Assembly: GCF_001625215.2 (NCBI RefSeq)
Contig: NC_030383.2
Coordinates: forward strand, 62,486,949 to 62,550,948
Source: Daucus carota subsp. sativus
Taxonomy: Eukaryota; Streptophyta; Magnoliopsida; Apiales; Apiaceae
Reading direction: 5' to 3'
Length of the DNA stretch: 64,000 bases
The translations under genes and the position numbers were made by a program. Under the pieces are notes generated by a model. The model was given only the letters and a program-made list of their open reading frames with translations. It did not search any database and was not told the origin of the DNA. This document shows positions 9,984 to 21,689 of the stretch, piece after piece (the stretch's first letter is position 1; each line of letters opens with the position of its first letter).

Positions 9984-12080
9984 TCATAGTTTTAAAGGCT
10001 TTAAAATGATTTGCCGGGAGGAACAATATAGACACATTATATAATTACAACCAGCACATTCTAAGACTAGTTGTTGAGGTTCATCAAGAAAGTTCCCTAA
10101 ACAAATTCTTTCTCTACAGGACAAAGATTTATGTAGACGTTGAGGATACCTGTTTTTGTATATCATCTTTAACGTTAAGGGGTGCGGGTGAAGAGTACGA
10201 GAAATTGATGGATCTATCGTATGGCCGAGCTTCAGATGAGGTTGTCGAATGCATAAGGGATGAAAAAATTGATCACATTCGCTGCAACGATACAACCAGG
10301 CTTCTGGATTTACTTCCAGCTCGCATTTCTCACAGTATCTCAAGCCCTTGTAATATATGGGAGGATATATCAATGATATAGAATGAGAATCCCATCTTTG
10401 ATATATTGTTTTTGGGAATGACACAGCGCAACTTGGATGAACCTGGACGTCACTGCAACTTTCACATCCGTACTCAACGCTTATATCCTGTACTAAACAA
10501 GCGTTGCAAGTTTTGTTCCATGTGGCTTCACGCTGAACTAAGGGGTGCTTATGATACTCGTGTTTAATTTTGTGAGGTGTTAGATAACAGGAAATGCAAA
10601 TAGAATTCTTACATGGGGAGCAGCGATATGTGAATCCATTGGCACGTGCATTGCATCGACAGCAGAGAGTAGTTTCTAATGGACTAGTACTGTAATGATG
10701 AAGCTTTAATATGTGTTGAGGATCACGTGGACAATTTCCTGAACCGGACTGCAATGGCAAGTGATTGGCACAAGTAGTGTGTAGGAAATAATTGCATCCG
10801 ATGCAACCATAGTAACGTTTATCCGAAGCTGTTGAGATTGGTTGGACACATCCATCACACACCAACATCTCATCAATACGGTTGTCAGTATCCCTCTCAT
10901 CATCATCACTGTTATGATGAGCAGTTTCAAGTTCTTCCAAAAGAAACAACTTATGCTGTGGATGACTCCAGTGATTGATTAGTGGACTCTCCTCGCCATT
11001 ATCAATTTCATCTTCTATTGCGTTCCCTTGAGGAGTCAGCTTGCCTGATCGCTGCACTGCTGTTAAATTCTCCATCAATAACTCTGTTCTTGGCAGCGGA
11101 AATTGTATCAGATCAGAATATGTTTGCTCATCATCATCTTCTTCAATTTCAATCACATTTTTCCCGGACCTGTAACATAATAATCAACAAAATGAATAAC
11201 TAAAAGCAGTTGAACAGTATGTAACTATATAGGCAAAGACCCTTACAACAAATACTAAAGCAGGGAGAATGGAGAGCTTACGCTAATAATGCAGAAGCAC
11301 ATTTGATGTGAACAAAATATCCGGACTCCTCACAGAAATAGGCCCAGTTCTTATGCTCGACTCCTTGTTTGCAGATGGGGCAATGCCTAATGAATCTCCT
11401 GTACATATCTGGAGTAGAATAAACGAGCTGCAAAGTATCGTCCTCATGAATTTGGAGTTTGATGGTGCGAGGGTATGCAGCGCAGCTGCTGTGGATCCAG
11501 AAGTGACAAGAATGACATATATATATGAATGATTCTCTGCAGCTTCAATTCCACAAGCATCACACGAGAAACACGCTCTCCTGCGCAGTAATGTTAGCGA
11601 GTGGTGCTGGTGTCCCTCGTGATCCAGCACCGACTCCATCACAACACATCTTGCGCACAATCGAAATGGATAAGAAGTTGCAGATTCTTCTTTTTTCCAA
11701 TTGAACTCGCATAAAGTACAATTGTAAGCCCAAATGTCTTCATTTATCAGGCCTTCACAAGCTCCACAAGAGATTTTGACAATATCAGGATGAATATCAG
11801 CCTTAGTAAATCTGTAAAGACTATGTTTACATAGCTCGAGCTGGTGTTGTGGATGCATATGGTCTATGACACGATAGGGTGATTCTGCACATCTTTTGTG
11901 CAGGATAAATGAACAAGGTGAATGCTCCAGAGAGCATGTGTAGGCAGGAGAGGGTCCTATTACCGGAGTTTCACATATACAGCACACAAGTGGTGCTGCA
12001 ACGCGACTACTGTCGAAATCTTGAATTAGGACTAGTGGATGCTCATGGCAAACATGAACAAGCTCCATTATTGTTGCCAT
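9984..12080 (-). pseudogene. DC1-B: DC1-domain gene with a frameshift in exon 1
   Basis: Same two-exon plan as DC1-A: exon 1 12080-11282 (ATG at 12080, donor GC|GTAAGC) and exon 2 11169-9984. Exon 2 is open (ASGKNVIEIEE junction, acidic linker with an extra ERDTDNRIDE segment, DGCVQPIS, HKHPLVQR, HSISLIYP and CAGCNYIMC modules). Exon 1 is open through three DC1 modules but shifts frame after AAENHSYI. At 11516-11527 the run TATATATAT has two bases more than the matching run of DC1-E. In the shifted frame the fourth module and the splice to exon 2 are lost. I call it a recent pseudogene; a sequencing error in the AT run is the main alternative. If real, a truncated protein ending near the exon end would still contain about three DC1 modules. 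Confidence 0.75.
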
Positions 12081-12602
12081 CAAACCGTAAGCAATCAAAT
12101 TTATGTAATTTCCGATAGTGAAATTTGTGAGTTTAAACTTCACAATAGTGTGCCCATGGACACATCCTAAGTGTGGAATTTCATATTCCGCGCTTAGCAT
12201 GTGCCCATGAGCACACACTAGAAAAACCGTATATATAATACAGCTCTTCACTTCTGCTGATTAATCAGTGAAACAAAATAATTCATATGATTCAGTTGAC
12301 CCGCACTTTCCCCATCAGATTCGTTTACTTCTTTTCTTTAACTTAAATGTCATATGCTTAGATAAGACATTATAGAGTATATAATATTATCATTTGATCC
12401 GGAAGTTTAAAAAAAAAAAACCCGTGTTAGGGACACCTGACACTTTTTTAATCACATCTTCGTTGATTTTAGCAAGTAATCTCAGACGCCAAAGATGACT
12501 TAATTATTTTATGACAAGTCTTTGTTAGGAGCATTTTGTTATTGATTTTAATCCGTAATAGTTTACAATTACCTTTTCATTACGTTTGTGATGTAGACTG
12601 TG
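12081..12602. other. DC1-B 5' flank
   Basis: No gene seen. 12288-12590 (from GATTCAGTTGACCC onward) is repeated at 30330-30600 and 31190-31400, marking the region upstream of the DC1-B/DC1-E type genes as part of the duplicated block. Confidence 0.55.
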
Positions 12603-13165
12603 TAGAGGTGACAATCGTTTCGTTTCGTATACTTTCGTTTCGTGTATTTTCGTGTTTCGTGTATTCAAAGGTGAAATCCGTATCCGCCCGTTATTAATTT
12701 CGTGTACCTAATTTGAAACTCGTATCCGATCCGAAACGTTTCGTGTATATTTCGTGTATATTATATATTAATATATTTTTAATCAAAAAATAGATTTAAT
12801 ATATATTTTCCTTTATAATTTGATTAAATGTAAATGATATATTTATATTTGTATACAATTCTCTATGAATTTGTTAATATACCTACAATATATATCCACA
12901 CATACATATAAATATATACTTTTTACACAATTATATATTTAATGTATCATAACATAAATATAATTAATATTATCTACAAATATTTCGTGTACTTTCGTGT
13001 ATTTAGTGTACCCCAAATGAAAACCCATGTCCGACACGAAATCTATCGTGTAATTTCGTGTTCGTGTACTTTCGTATTTCGTGTATCGAAAATCAAAACC
13101 CATATCCATTTTTTTGTGTCGTTTCTTTTTATGTTGGCGTATTACGTGTCAAATTGTCAGGCGTA
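12603..13165. mobile_element. hAT-type nonautonomous element
   Basis: 563 bases with ends TAGAGGTGACAATCG and (reverse complement of the right end) TACGCCTGACAATTTG, flanked by a perfect 8-bp duplication AGACTGTG (12595-12602, 13166-13173). Both subterminal regions are full of TTTCGTGTA motifs. No transposase frame. Confidence 0.82.
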
Positions 13166-13500
13166 AGACTGTGGTCGACAATATGGGCTTGTTTGGTTAT
13201 ATATGGGAATTAACTTCCTGTAAGGACTAATTTCTAATATCTAAAATTCTGAGAAAGTGAAAAAAATTGTTTGATTGTTAAATTTTAGGAATTTATAATC
13301 ATGGAAATTTTCAATAATGATGGAGTGGGTAACTAAGCTCTCACATATCATAAATATTCATAATTTCATAGAAGTTACAAATTGTTACTAATTTTAATCA
13401 ATAATGATATACAGTTCGGTCTTCATGATATCCTACTAATTAAACAAAGTAAAGCCGGACGATTTGCCGTTTTCAGCTTCTTGGGATTGTCATATACATG
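13166..13500. other. Spacer ending in a YIF1 3'-end remnant
   Basis: 13435-13500 closely matches 31670-31737, the sequence just past the stop codon of the YIF1 gene (shared GCCGGAC.ATTTGCCGTTTT and TTGTCATATACAT). It is therefore a leftover of a duplicated YIF1 3' flank. The rest of this stretch shows nothing recognisable. Confidence 0.65.
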
Positions 13501-13975
13501 TAAAACTTAAACTAGATGCAAAGACTTTCACACTATGTTTTTTTCTTTTTCACTTTGATCAAATATCTGTTGCATTGAAAAATTTACTTTTCTAGTAATG
13601 ATATATTCTACTCTACTAATTTTATACTGATATTTTGCATCAAAAAGCCAAAGAGTGGTCTGTCTATCAAGAATGTTTAGAAGTTTAAAGGGATTGAACA
13701 TTAGATCTGAAACTTTATCTACTAATTTTCGGCCTAAACTAATTCAATTATTAGTGGGGATTAGGGCTCTAATTCGAGCTAGAACTCGTTTAACTCGATC
13801 GATTAGCTCGCGTGTAAGTTCAGCCTAAATATTGAGCTTATTTTGTCAAACGAGCAGCTCAACTCGACTTGTTTAAGCGTGAGATTAGAAATCTCACCAA
13901 ATTTGAGTAGTTGAGCTTCGAAAACAACAATTTCAGTAGTACCATTCCTCAAGATTACCATTGCCCTTGGTTTTT
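13501..13975. other. Second copy of the RLP 3' flank
   Basis: From about 13505 the sequence follows 1405-1800 (3' UTR of the RLP gene, then the GAGCTCG-rich repeat remnant). No RLP coding sequence precedes it. The join with the YIF1 remnant marks a tandem-duplication breakpoint. Confidence 0.7.
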
Positions 13976-14560
13976 TTTATGTAAAAATTACCATTACAGA
14001 GGTGAAGCTGGTGTTGTGGATACATGAGGTTTATGATACGATCTGGTGATTCTGAACATCTTTTGTGCAGGAAAAATGAACAACGAGTAGTCGAGTATGC
14101 TCCAGAGAGCTAGCATATGTATGCAGGAGAGAGCCCTATTATCGGAGTTTGGCATATACAGCTAGCACACAACTGTTGGTACTGCAGTGCTACTACTATC
14201 GAAATCATCGATGAGTATCAATGAATGTTTACGACTATACTGAAAAAACCCCGATTGTGCAATGCTATTATTATCGAAATCATCGATGAGTATTAATGGA
14301 TGCTTACGACTATAATGAAAAAAGCCCGATTGTGCAATGTTATTATTATCGAAAGCATTGATGAATATCAGTGGATACTTATGGCTTATAATAAAAAAAC
14401 CTGGATTGTGCAATGCTACTACTATTGAATATATCGCTGAGTATCGGTGGATGCCTATGACTATAATATTGAAAAAACCGGGTTGTGCAATGTTACCACT
14501 AATGAAATCATGGTCTGAGTGTTAGTGGATGCTCACTTGTTGCCATCGAATTCTAAACAA
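13976..14560 (-). pseudogene. DC1 exon-1 relic R3 with tandem repeats
   Basis: Counterpart of R1. The minus strand holds remnants of the first DC1 module (cysteine-poor and frameshifted, 13980-14180) and an open frame 14413-14162 of three HPLILIDDFD-type units (HKYPLIFINAFD, RKHPLILIDDFD, RKHSLILIDDFD). DC1 5' UTR-like sequence follows to about 14700. Not expected to give a working DC1 protein. Confidence 0.65.
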
Positions 14561-14934
14561 TTTTCAGAAGAGAAATGAGCAATTCTTTCTATATCAGCAC
14601 TATGCAATTTAAACAAGAGAATTTCGCTGTTCGCTTCTCAAAAAATTTAAAAAAATCAAAAGTAAATGCGTATAGTTCACTCCACCGTGTTACATTCCTG
14701 ATTATATTCCCCGTTTGTTTCTTTTCTTCCTATTCATCATGTCTACCAAAATCCAAACACAATGCTGTATTTATATAATTTATGTAATTTTTTTAACACA
14801 TCACGAGTGTGCTGTAATGCCACCACTATCGAAACCTTCGATAAGTATCGGTAGGTGATCATGACAGAGATGAGCTTATGAACCATAGAAATTTAAGCAA
14901 TCTTCGAGTTTATGAACCATAGAAATGAGGATAC

Positions 14935-15311
14935 CACTACAACTGAACCGGTTTTTTTTATGATAGATATTTAACACTATTTTCGTCATAATTAGAGGTA
15001 ATTATGACCGAAATCCATCATTTTTAAGGAATCTAAAGTCCAAATTTTAGGAGTTCGTATAAATTTCATCATAACTTTGAAGTTGCGTCATAAGGTAATA
15101 TGACTGGACTCCACATAGTTCTTACAACGAAAAAATATCGTATTGTTGGGATGAGCTCCTTTATATAAAATCTTACCTTAATTTATGATGAAATATTTTC
15201 ATCATTATTGTTTTAATATTGTGAAGTTGACGACCCATTTCTTCCAAAATTAATTAATGACAGAGGTTCCGTCGTAACAAATCCATCGTAAAAGCCGGTT
15301 TTGTTGTAGTG
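14935..15311. mobile_element. CACTA-type MITE
   Basis: 377 bases starting CACTACAACTGAACCGG and ending CCGGTTTTGTTGTAGTG, flanked by a 3-bp duplication TAC (14932-14934, 15312-15314). CACTA ends and a 3-bp duplication fit the En/Spm superfamily. No coding capacity. A decayed sister lies at 2740-3130. Confidence 0.85.
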
Positions 15312-15577
15312 TACCGTTGGCCAACTTCATACTTCAGTCCACACTTCACACTAAAGAAGTCTAAGATTGTATATCAACAGATTTTGTAACATAATTTAAA
15401 ATGCTAATTGAATACCCCAAGATTCTGATACATATTTTGAAATCCGAGTTGAATACACACGGATTTGATAAATGGAAAAAAAATCCTTTAAAATTCCAAT
15501 TAAATACCCCTGAAACCATGAAGACAGAGAACGATATCAACAACTCAAGGCTGGAACATTCTCTGCACTCCATTCGA

Positions 15578-16070
15578 TTACATGACTCGAGGCTCAAGAA
15601 CACCGGATGACTTCTCAAGAATTGAAATTTGCTTGGAGGAACACATTGCACATATTATATAATTACAATTAGCACATTCTAAGACTAGTTGACCTTGAAA
15701 TATCATAACCCAAAAGGTCCGAAAACAATTTCCTTCTCTACAGGACAAAGATTTATGTAGACGTTGAGGATACCTGTTTTTGTATATCATCTTTAACGTT
15801 AAGGGGTGCGGGTGAAAAGTACGAGTAATTGATGGATCTATCTTACGACCGAGCTTCAGATAAGGCTGTCGAATGCATAGGGGATGAAAAAATTGATCAC
15901 ATTCGCTGCAACGATACAGCCAGGCTTCTGGATTCACTTCCAGCTCGCATATCTCACAGTATCTTAAGCCCTTGTAATATATGGGAGGATATATCAACGA
16001 TATAGAATGAGAATCCCATCTGTGACATATTGTTTTTGGGAATGACACAGCTCAACTTAGATGAATCTGG
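15578..16070 (-). pseudogene. DC1-C: 3' fragment of DC1 exon 2
   Basis: Open from the break at about 16070 to the stop at 15578. It codes for the last part of exon 2: SFPKTICHRWDSHSISLIYP, YCEICELEVNPEAW, CSECDQFFHPLCI and a terminal CANCNYIICAMC. Everything 5' of the SCAVSFPKT region is missing. At about 16070 the coding sequence runs into spacer DNA identical in kind to that at 3419, with shared bases GATATTGGCTC at the join. It is a gene tail created by a rearrangement. Confidence 0.8.
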
Positions 16071-17329
16071 ATATTGGCTCAAATCTTTAAAAGTTGGCCA
16101 CCATTGTGAAATCTAATCATACTTAACAGCATTTTTTTTAAGTACACTTGATGGTGCCTCACTATTTTAAAAGCAAGTTAAGTTTAACCACCAAAATGTT
16201 ATTTCTAAACTCCGACTAATATTTTACAAATTTAGTGAAACTTTAATCAATTTTTTGCTTCTAACTGTTAAATTATAAAATGGAGTTTATACCTAATTAT
16301 ATCAGCTGAGAATTAGAATTATAACTAAACAAAATAAGTAAATCAAAGATAATTATTAATCAAGCAAAATGGGAATTTAGCAAATATACTGCTTTTGTAA
16401 AAAAAATTGCAATTTTACTATTTTCTGAAAATAATTGCTGATATACTGTATAATTAAATGCAACTTGATGCAGTTTTCATATTTTCATAAAAACATATTA
16501 TCTTATGCAACTAACGGGGTGCAGGAGAAACAAGACGGAGAGATATGTGATACTTAAAACTATCCTTTGAGGGTAAGAAAAAGAGGATGGGTGTGCTTGA
16601 GAGGAGAAGAGGAAGGAGAAGAGGAGGAGGTGATAATGTTAGATTTGATGGAAACCGGTTTCTTTCTCCAACTCAAATTTTCTTCACTTTTTGACTACCG
16701 TAAAGTTGCATTTGGTTGCTATTAGTCCTGATCCCGCACGCCGCACGGGCACTTATTTTCAACGTTTATAGCCACTTACAATTTATTATTCAATTAAATG
16801 TATTTTTAACAGATTTTTTCAAAATTGCATTTGATTGCAGATATAGTTGCTAGTAGTTACGGATATGGTTGTAAATGCAACCTCCGTATTTTTGCAAAAA
16901 TAAAAATAAATTAAGAAAATAATATTTTTGTAATTTTTACAATTTTTTTTAAAAAATTACAATATTTTTGCAAAAAACTTTCTAGAATTGAGTATTTGTA
17001 AGAAAAACCCAAAATTATTTTAATCACGGAGAATTATTCGATACATACAAAAAATAAGAGTAAGCGCAATGCTAACACAATAAAAACAACGAGAATCATC
17101 GGATTTCAAGTATAAATTAAAATCTCGATTGAATACCACCAGATTTTGTAACATAATTCAAAATCTTAATTAAATAATTAAAGATTATGATATATTTTAT
17201 AAAATCAGAGTTGAATATATTCCGGATTAATAATAAAGTCAAAGAACTTGTAAACATGCACAAAGAAATCAACAACTGAAAGTTGGAACATTCTCCGTGC
17301 TCCATCTGATTAATTCCATGACTCAAGGC
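16071..17329. other. Duplicated spacer (copy of 3419-4895)
   Basis: Noncoding. Matches the spacer 3' of DC1-A nearly base for base but lacks the 245-bp insertion found there. The last part is the DC1-D 3' UTR. No gene seen. Confidence 0.65.
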
Positions 17330-18290
17330 TCAAGACTTGATTTGCTGGGAGGAACAATATAGACACATTATATAATTACAACCAGCACATTCCAAGACTA
17401 GTTCTTGAAGACTCTTAAACCTTTTCTCCATACAATATCTTCCTCTGCAGGACAAATATTTATGTAGACGTCGAGGATACCTGTTTTTGTATATCATCCT
17501 TACTGTTAAGGTGTGCTGGTGAAGAGTACGAGTAATTGATGAATTAATCGTACGGCCGAGCTTCAGATGAGGTTGTCGAATGCATAAGGGGTGAAAACAT
17601 TGATCACATTCGCTGCAACGATACAACCAGGCTTCTGGATTCACTTCCAGCTCGCATTTCTCACAGTATCTTAAGCCCTTGTAATATATGGGAGGATATA
17701 TCAACGATATAGAATGAGAATCCCATCTGTGATGTATTGTTTTTGGGAATGACACCGCGCAACTTGGATGAATCTGGATGTCACTGCAACTTTCACATCC
17801 GTATTCAAACCCGTAATCTATTACCTGTAAACAAGCGTTGCATGTATTCAGCGATGTGGCGTGACGCTGAACTAAGGGGTGCTTGTGATACTCATGTTTA
17901 ATTTTGTGAGGTGTTAAACTACAGGAAATGCAAAGTGCACGACTCCAACATGTAGAGCAGCGATATGTGAATCCATTGGTACGTGCATCGCATCCATGGC
18001 AGATAGTAGTTTCTAATGGACTAGTACTGTAGTGATGAAGCTTTAATATGTGTTGAGGATCAAATGGACATTTTCCTGGACGGGACTGCAATGGCAAGTG
18101 ATTGGCACAGGTAGTGTGTAGGAAATAACTGCATCCGATGCAGCCATAGTAACGTTTATTCGAAGCTGTTGAGATTGGTTGGACACATCCATCACACACC
18201 AACATCTCATCAATACGCTTGTTAGTATCCCTCTCATCATCATCACTGTTATGATCAGAATCTTCATGTTCTTCCAAAAGAAACAACTTA

Positions 18291-18347
18291 TCATCATCAT
18301 CATCATCATTATCATCATCATCATCATTATCATCATCATCATCATCA
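18291..18347. repeat. (ATC)n/(GAT)n trinucleotide tract in DC1-D exon 2
   Basis: Imperfect TCA/TCATT repeats that encode a run of Asp with scattered Asn on the minus strand. The tract sits between two copies of the KLFLLEE linker module. Replication slippage explains it. Confidence 0.85.
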
Positions 18348-19711
18348 CTGTTATGATCAGCATCTTGAAGTTCTTCCAAAAGAAACAACTTATGCTCCGG
18401 ATGACTCCAGTGATTGATTAGGGGACTCTCCTTGCCATTATCAATATGATTGTTAGTATCACCGTCATCATCATCACTGTTATAATCAGTATCTTCAAGT
18501 TCTTCCAAAAGAAACAACTTATCCACTGGATGATTCCGGTGATTGATTACTGGACTCTCCTCCCCATTATCAACTTCATCTTCTATTGCGTTCATTTGAC
18601 GAGTCCATTTGCCTGATCGGTGAGCTGCTATTAAATTCTGCACCAAAGATTCTATTCTTGGGAGTGGAAATTGCAACAGATCAGAATATGTGTCCTCATA
18701 ATCATCTTCAGTTTCAATCACATTTTTCCCTGACCTGTAACAAGGAAATATGAATGAGAATACTTAAAAGTAACTTGATGGCAGAGAGGATGCCTACGGA
18801 GAACAGGTCTATGCGTCCATTAGAACATGAGATGGTAGCAATTTAGCAGGGGAGAGAATTAAATACAGAGAAAAATACATTAAGTGCGTAAAAGATATCA
18901 TATATAGGCAAAGAGTTTTAAAGCATATACTAAAGCATGGAGAATGGAGAGCTTACGCTAATAAAGCAGCAGCACACTTGATGTGAACAAAATATCCCGA
19001 CTCCTCACAGAAATAGGCCCAGTTCTTTCGCTCGAGTCCTTGGCTGCAGATGGGGCAATGCCGAATGAATCTCCTGTACATTTCTGGAATAGAATAAATG
19101 AGCTGCAGAGTATCGTCCTCATGAATCCAGAGTTTGATGGTGCGAGGCAATTCAGCGCAGCTGCTGTGGATCCAGAAGTGACAATCATAACATATATAAG
19201 AATGAAATTCCGCAGCTTCAATTCCACAAGCATCACAGGAGAAACGCACTTTCCTGCGCAGTAATGTTAGCGAGTGGTGCTCGTGTCCCTCGTGATCCAG
19301 CACTGACTCCATCACAGCACATCTTGCGCACAATGCAAATGGATCTACACTTGTAGATTCTTCTTCTTCCCTATCCAACTGACATAATCTACAGTTGTAA
19401 GTCCACGTGTATACATTGATGTCGCTGGTACAAGCTGCACAAGCAAAACTAATAGTCGCAAGACTAGTTCTCCCCTCGATTATACTCATGTAACAATAAT
19501 TATTACAGAGGTGAAGCTGGTGTTGTGGATGTAAATGGTGTATGATACGCTCGGGTGATTCTGCACATCTTTTGTGCAGGAAAAATGAACAAGGAGAATG
19601 CTGAAGAGAGCATGTGTATGCAGGAGAGGGTCCTATTATCGGACTTTTGCATATACAGCACACGAGTGGTGCTGCAACGCGACTACTGTCGAAATCATCG
19701 ATGAGTATGAG

Positions 19712-20420
19712 TCAGAGCTGAACAAAAAGACCGGGCCTAAAAAGACCGTCTGGTCTGGCCCGGTAAAAAGACCGGATAAAGCCCGTCTACTAAAAGCCCG
19801 GCCCGGTCTTTATCTGGCGTGCAAGTCCTTACAAGTCCTTGATTTTTTGTCAAAAATCTGGCCCGGCCCGGCCCGGCAAAAAATCTGGCCTGGATAAAGA
19901 CCGGGCCTGATAAAAGACCGGTCTAAAACCTGGATAAAAGCCCGAAAAGCCCGGATGAAAAGCCCGATTAACCTATAAATCGGAGTTTTTTACACATCCA
20001 AGTCCATGTATAAATATTAAACATATCCCCACATCAACTAGATTAATTAATGCTACACGTACGGACACAAATTTATATACAAAATTTAAATTAATTTCAA
20101 TCAATTCAAGATATGTATACATATATATATCACGTCAATTCATTTATACAACTCAAATTTCAGTTAAATAGAATGATATGGAAAAACTCAATAAAAAAAG
20201 GTCATATAATTATTTAAAATCATAACTAAAAAAAGCCCGGATAAAAGCCCGGTTAAATCTGGCCCGGCCTGGTAGGCCGAAGTAGGCCTCATTTTTTCAT
20301 AATAAATCTGGCCCGGCCCGACCCGGTTTTTGTAAAGCCCGGTCCGGGCTTTTGAAAAAAAGCCCGGGCTTTTGAAGGACCGGTCCCGGGCCTAGTGGGC
20401 CGGTCCTTTTGTTCAGCTCT
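19712..20420. mobile_element. hAT-type element inside DC1-D exon 1
   Basis: 709 bases with inverted ends (TC)AGAGCTGAACAAAAAGACC and GGTCCTTTTGTTCAGCTCT, flanked by a perfect 8-bp duplication AGTATGAG (19704-19711, 20421-20428). Removing it and one duplication restores the sequence of DC1-A around 7450. Both subterminal regions are packed with CCCGGCCCGG/GACCGGGC motifs; the middle is AT-rich. No transposase. Confidence 0.9.
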
Positions 20421-21689
20421 AGTATGAGTGGATGATCATGGCTAACATGAACAAGCTCATGATGACTAAGATTATAAAGCTCACTAGTTGTTGCCATTAC
20501 TGGATTTTTAGAACAATTTTTGAAAGAGAAATGAGTACTTCTTTCTGTATCAGCACTACACAATTTAAACAAGCCAATTTCACTGTTCGCTTCTCAAAAA
20601 CAAAAGCAAAAATCCAAAGTAAATTCTTACGACTGAGTTCACCTTTACTTTACAGATCATATTCTTCGTTCTTTTCTTTTCATTTGATTCATCATGCATG
20701 TCTACCAAAATCAAAACACCATGATGTACTTAAAGTATTTTAATGAGATTTTTTTACACGTTACTTGAAAATGCTTGAAAGAAAGGAAAAAAAAAAGTAA
20801 TGTTGGACCTGGAAGAAGACTGCTTTAAGTAAATTAAGCATTGAAATAATTTGCTCCTCATTTATTCACCTAATTCCAACAATACTGTCCATGATAATTA
20901 TTCGCTTTAAGATCATGTTTATTTGGAAGGGTTGTAATACCCCGTTATCACATTATTTATCGCAATTTTTATAATTTTTTTAAAATATAAATGTTAAGAA
21001 GGTGTTTTATATTCATTATTTAACAAAAAAAATGGTTTGTTTAATAAATAAGTACAATTTTATGTACTTTCCTCTAGAGATAAATCCATGTTTCTAAAAA
21101 ATATGGCTATCAAAACGGCCACATAATCTCAAGAGTTTATGTCAATCAGTGTTTTTAGTCTATTTTTATTGAATTATAATATCTTTTATGTAAACGTATC
21201 AAATATGCGATTGCAATACAATTTCATGGGATTATAATCTCTTAAATATAAAGGAAATAATGTAGATATTCGAGAGTAAATCTTTCAAACAAACATGGCT
21301 CAAAGGTTTTATTCAATAAAATGAGATGGAATGAATTATATTATACTGTGGAGTTTATACCTAATTATATCAGCATCAAACTGAAAATTATTAAAATTAT
21401 AACTAAATAAAATAAGTAAAGGAAAGATAAGAATTAACGAAGCAAAACATATTTTAATCACGAAGAATTAATGAATACATACAAACATTAAGCAGCAGTG
21501 AAGAGCACAAGATTTAATAAAGACAAAGAATTCCATCAGATTTTTTTTTTAGCATAGTTTAAAATCTAGATTCAAATAGCAACAAATTTTATAGTATAAT
21601 TTAAACTGGTAGTTGAATACCCATACATATTTTAAAATCCCGAGTTGAATACCCGGATTTCATAAATGAAAAAAAATCCTTTATGCGAC

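Larger units (their letters stand above)
17330..20497 (-). pseudogene. DC1-D: DC1-domain gene interrupted by a hAT element
   Basis: Closest sister of DC1-A. Exon 1 runs from ATG 20497 to 18957 and exon 2 from 18734 to 17330, with the same splice sites (GC|GTAAGC, TTACAG|GTCAGG). Exon 1 is split after MATTSEL..HPLIL by the 709-bp element at 19712-20420; the remaining exon-1 frame (19703-18957) is open with CCICKSPIIG, CAACTSDIN, HEGHEHHSL and HEDDTLQL modules. Exon 2 is open and longer than in DC1-A because the acidic linker (KLFLLEEL..D.NSDDDD) is present three times, with a GAT-repeat tract between copies two and three. Unless the element is spliced out, the full protein cannot be made. Exon 2 could still give an N-terminally truncated DC1 protein from an internal ATG (18721). 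Confidence 0.82.

Noticed and set aside
18179-18421. Plus-strand frame with a long Ile run
   Set aside because: It is the reverse strand of the ATC/GAT repeat in DC1-D exon 2.
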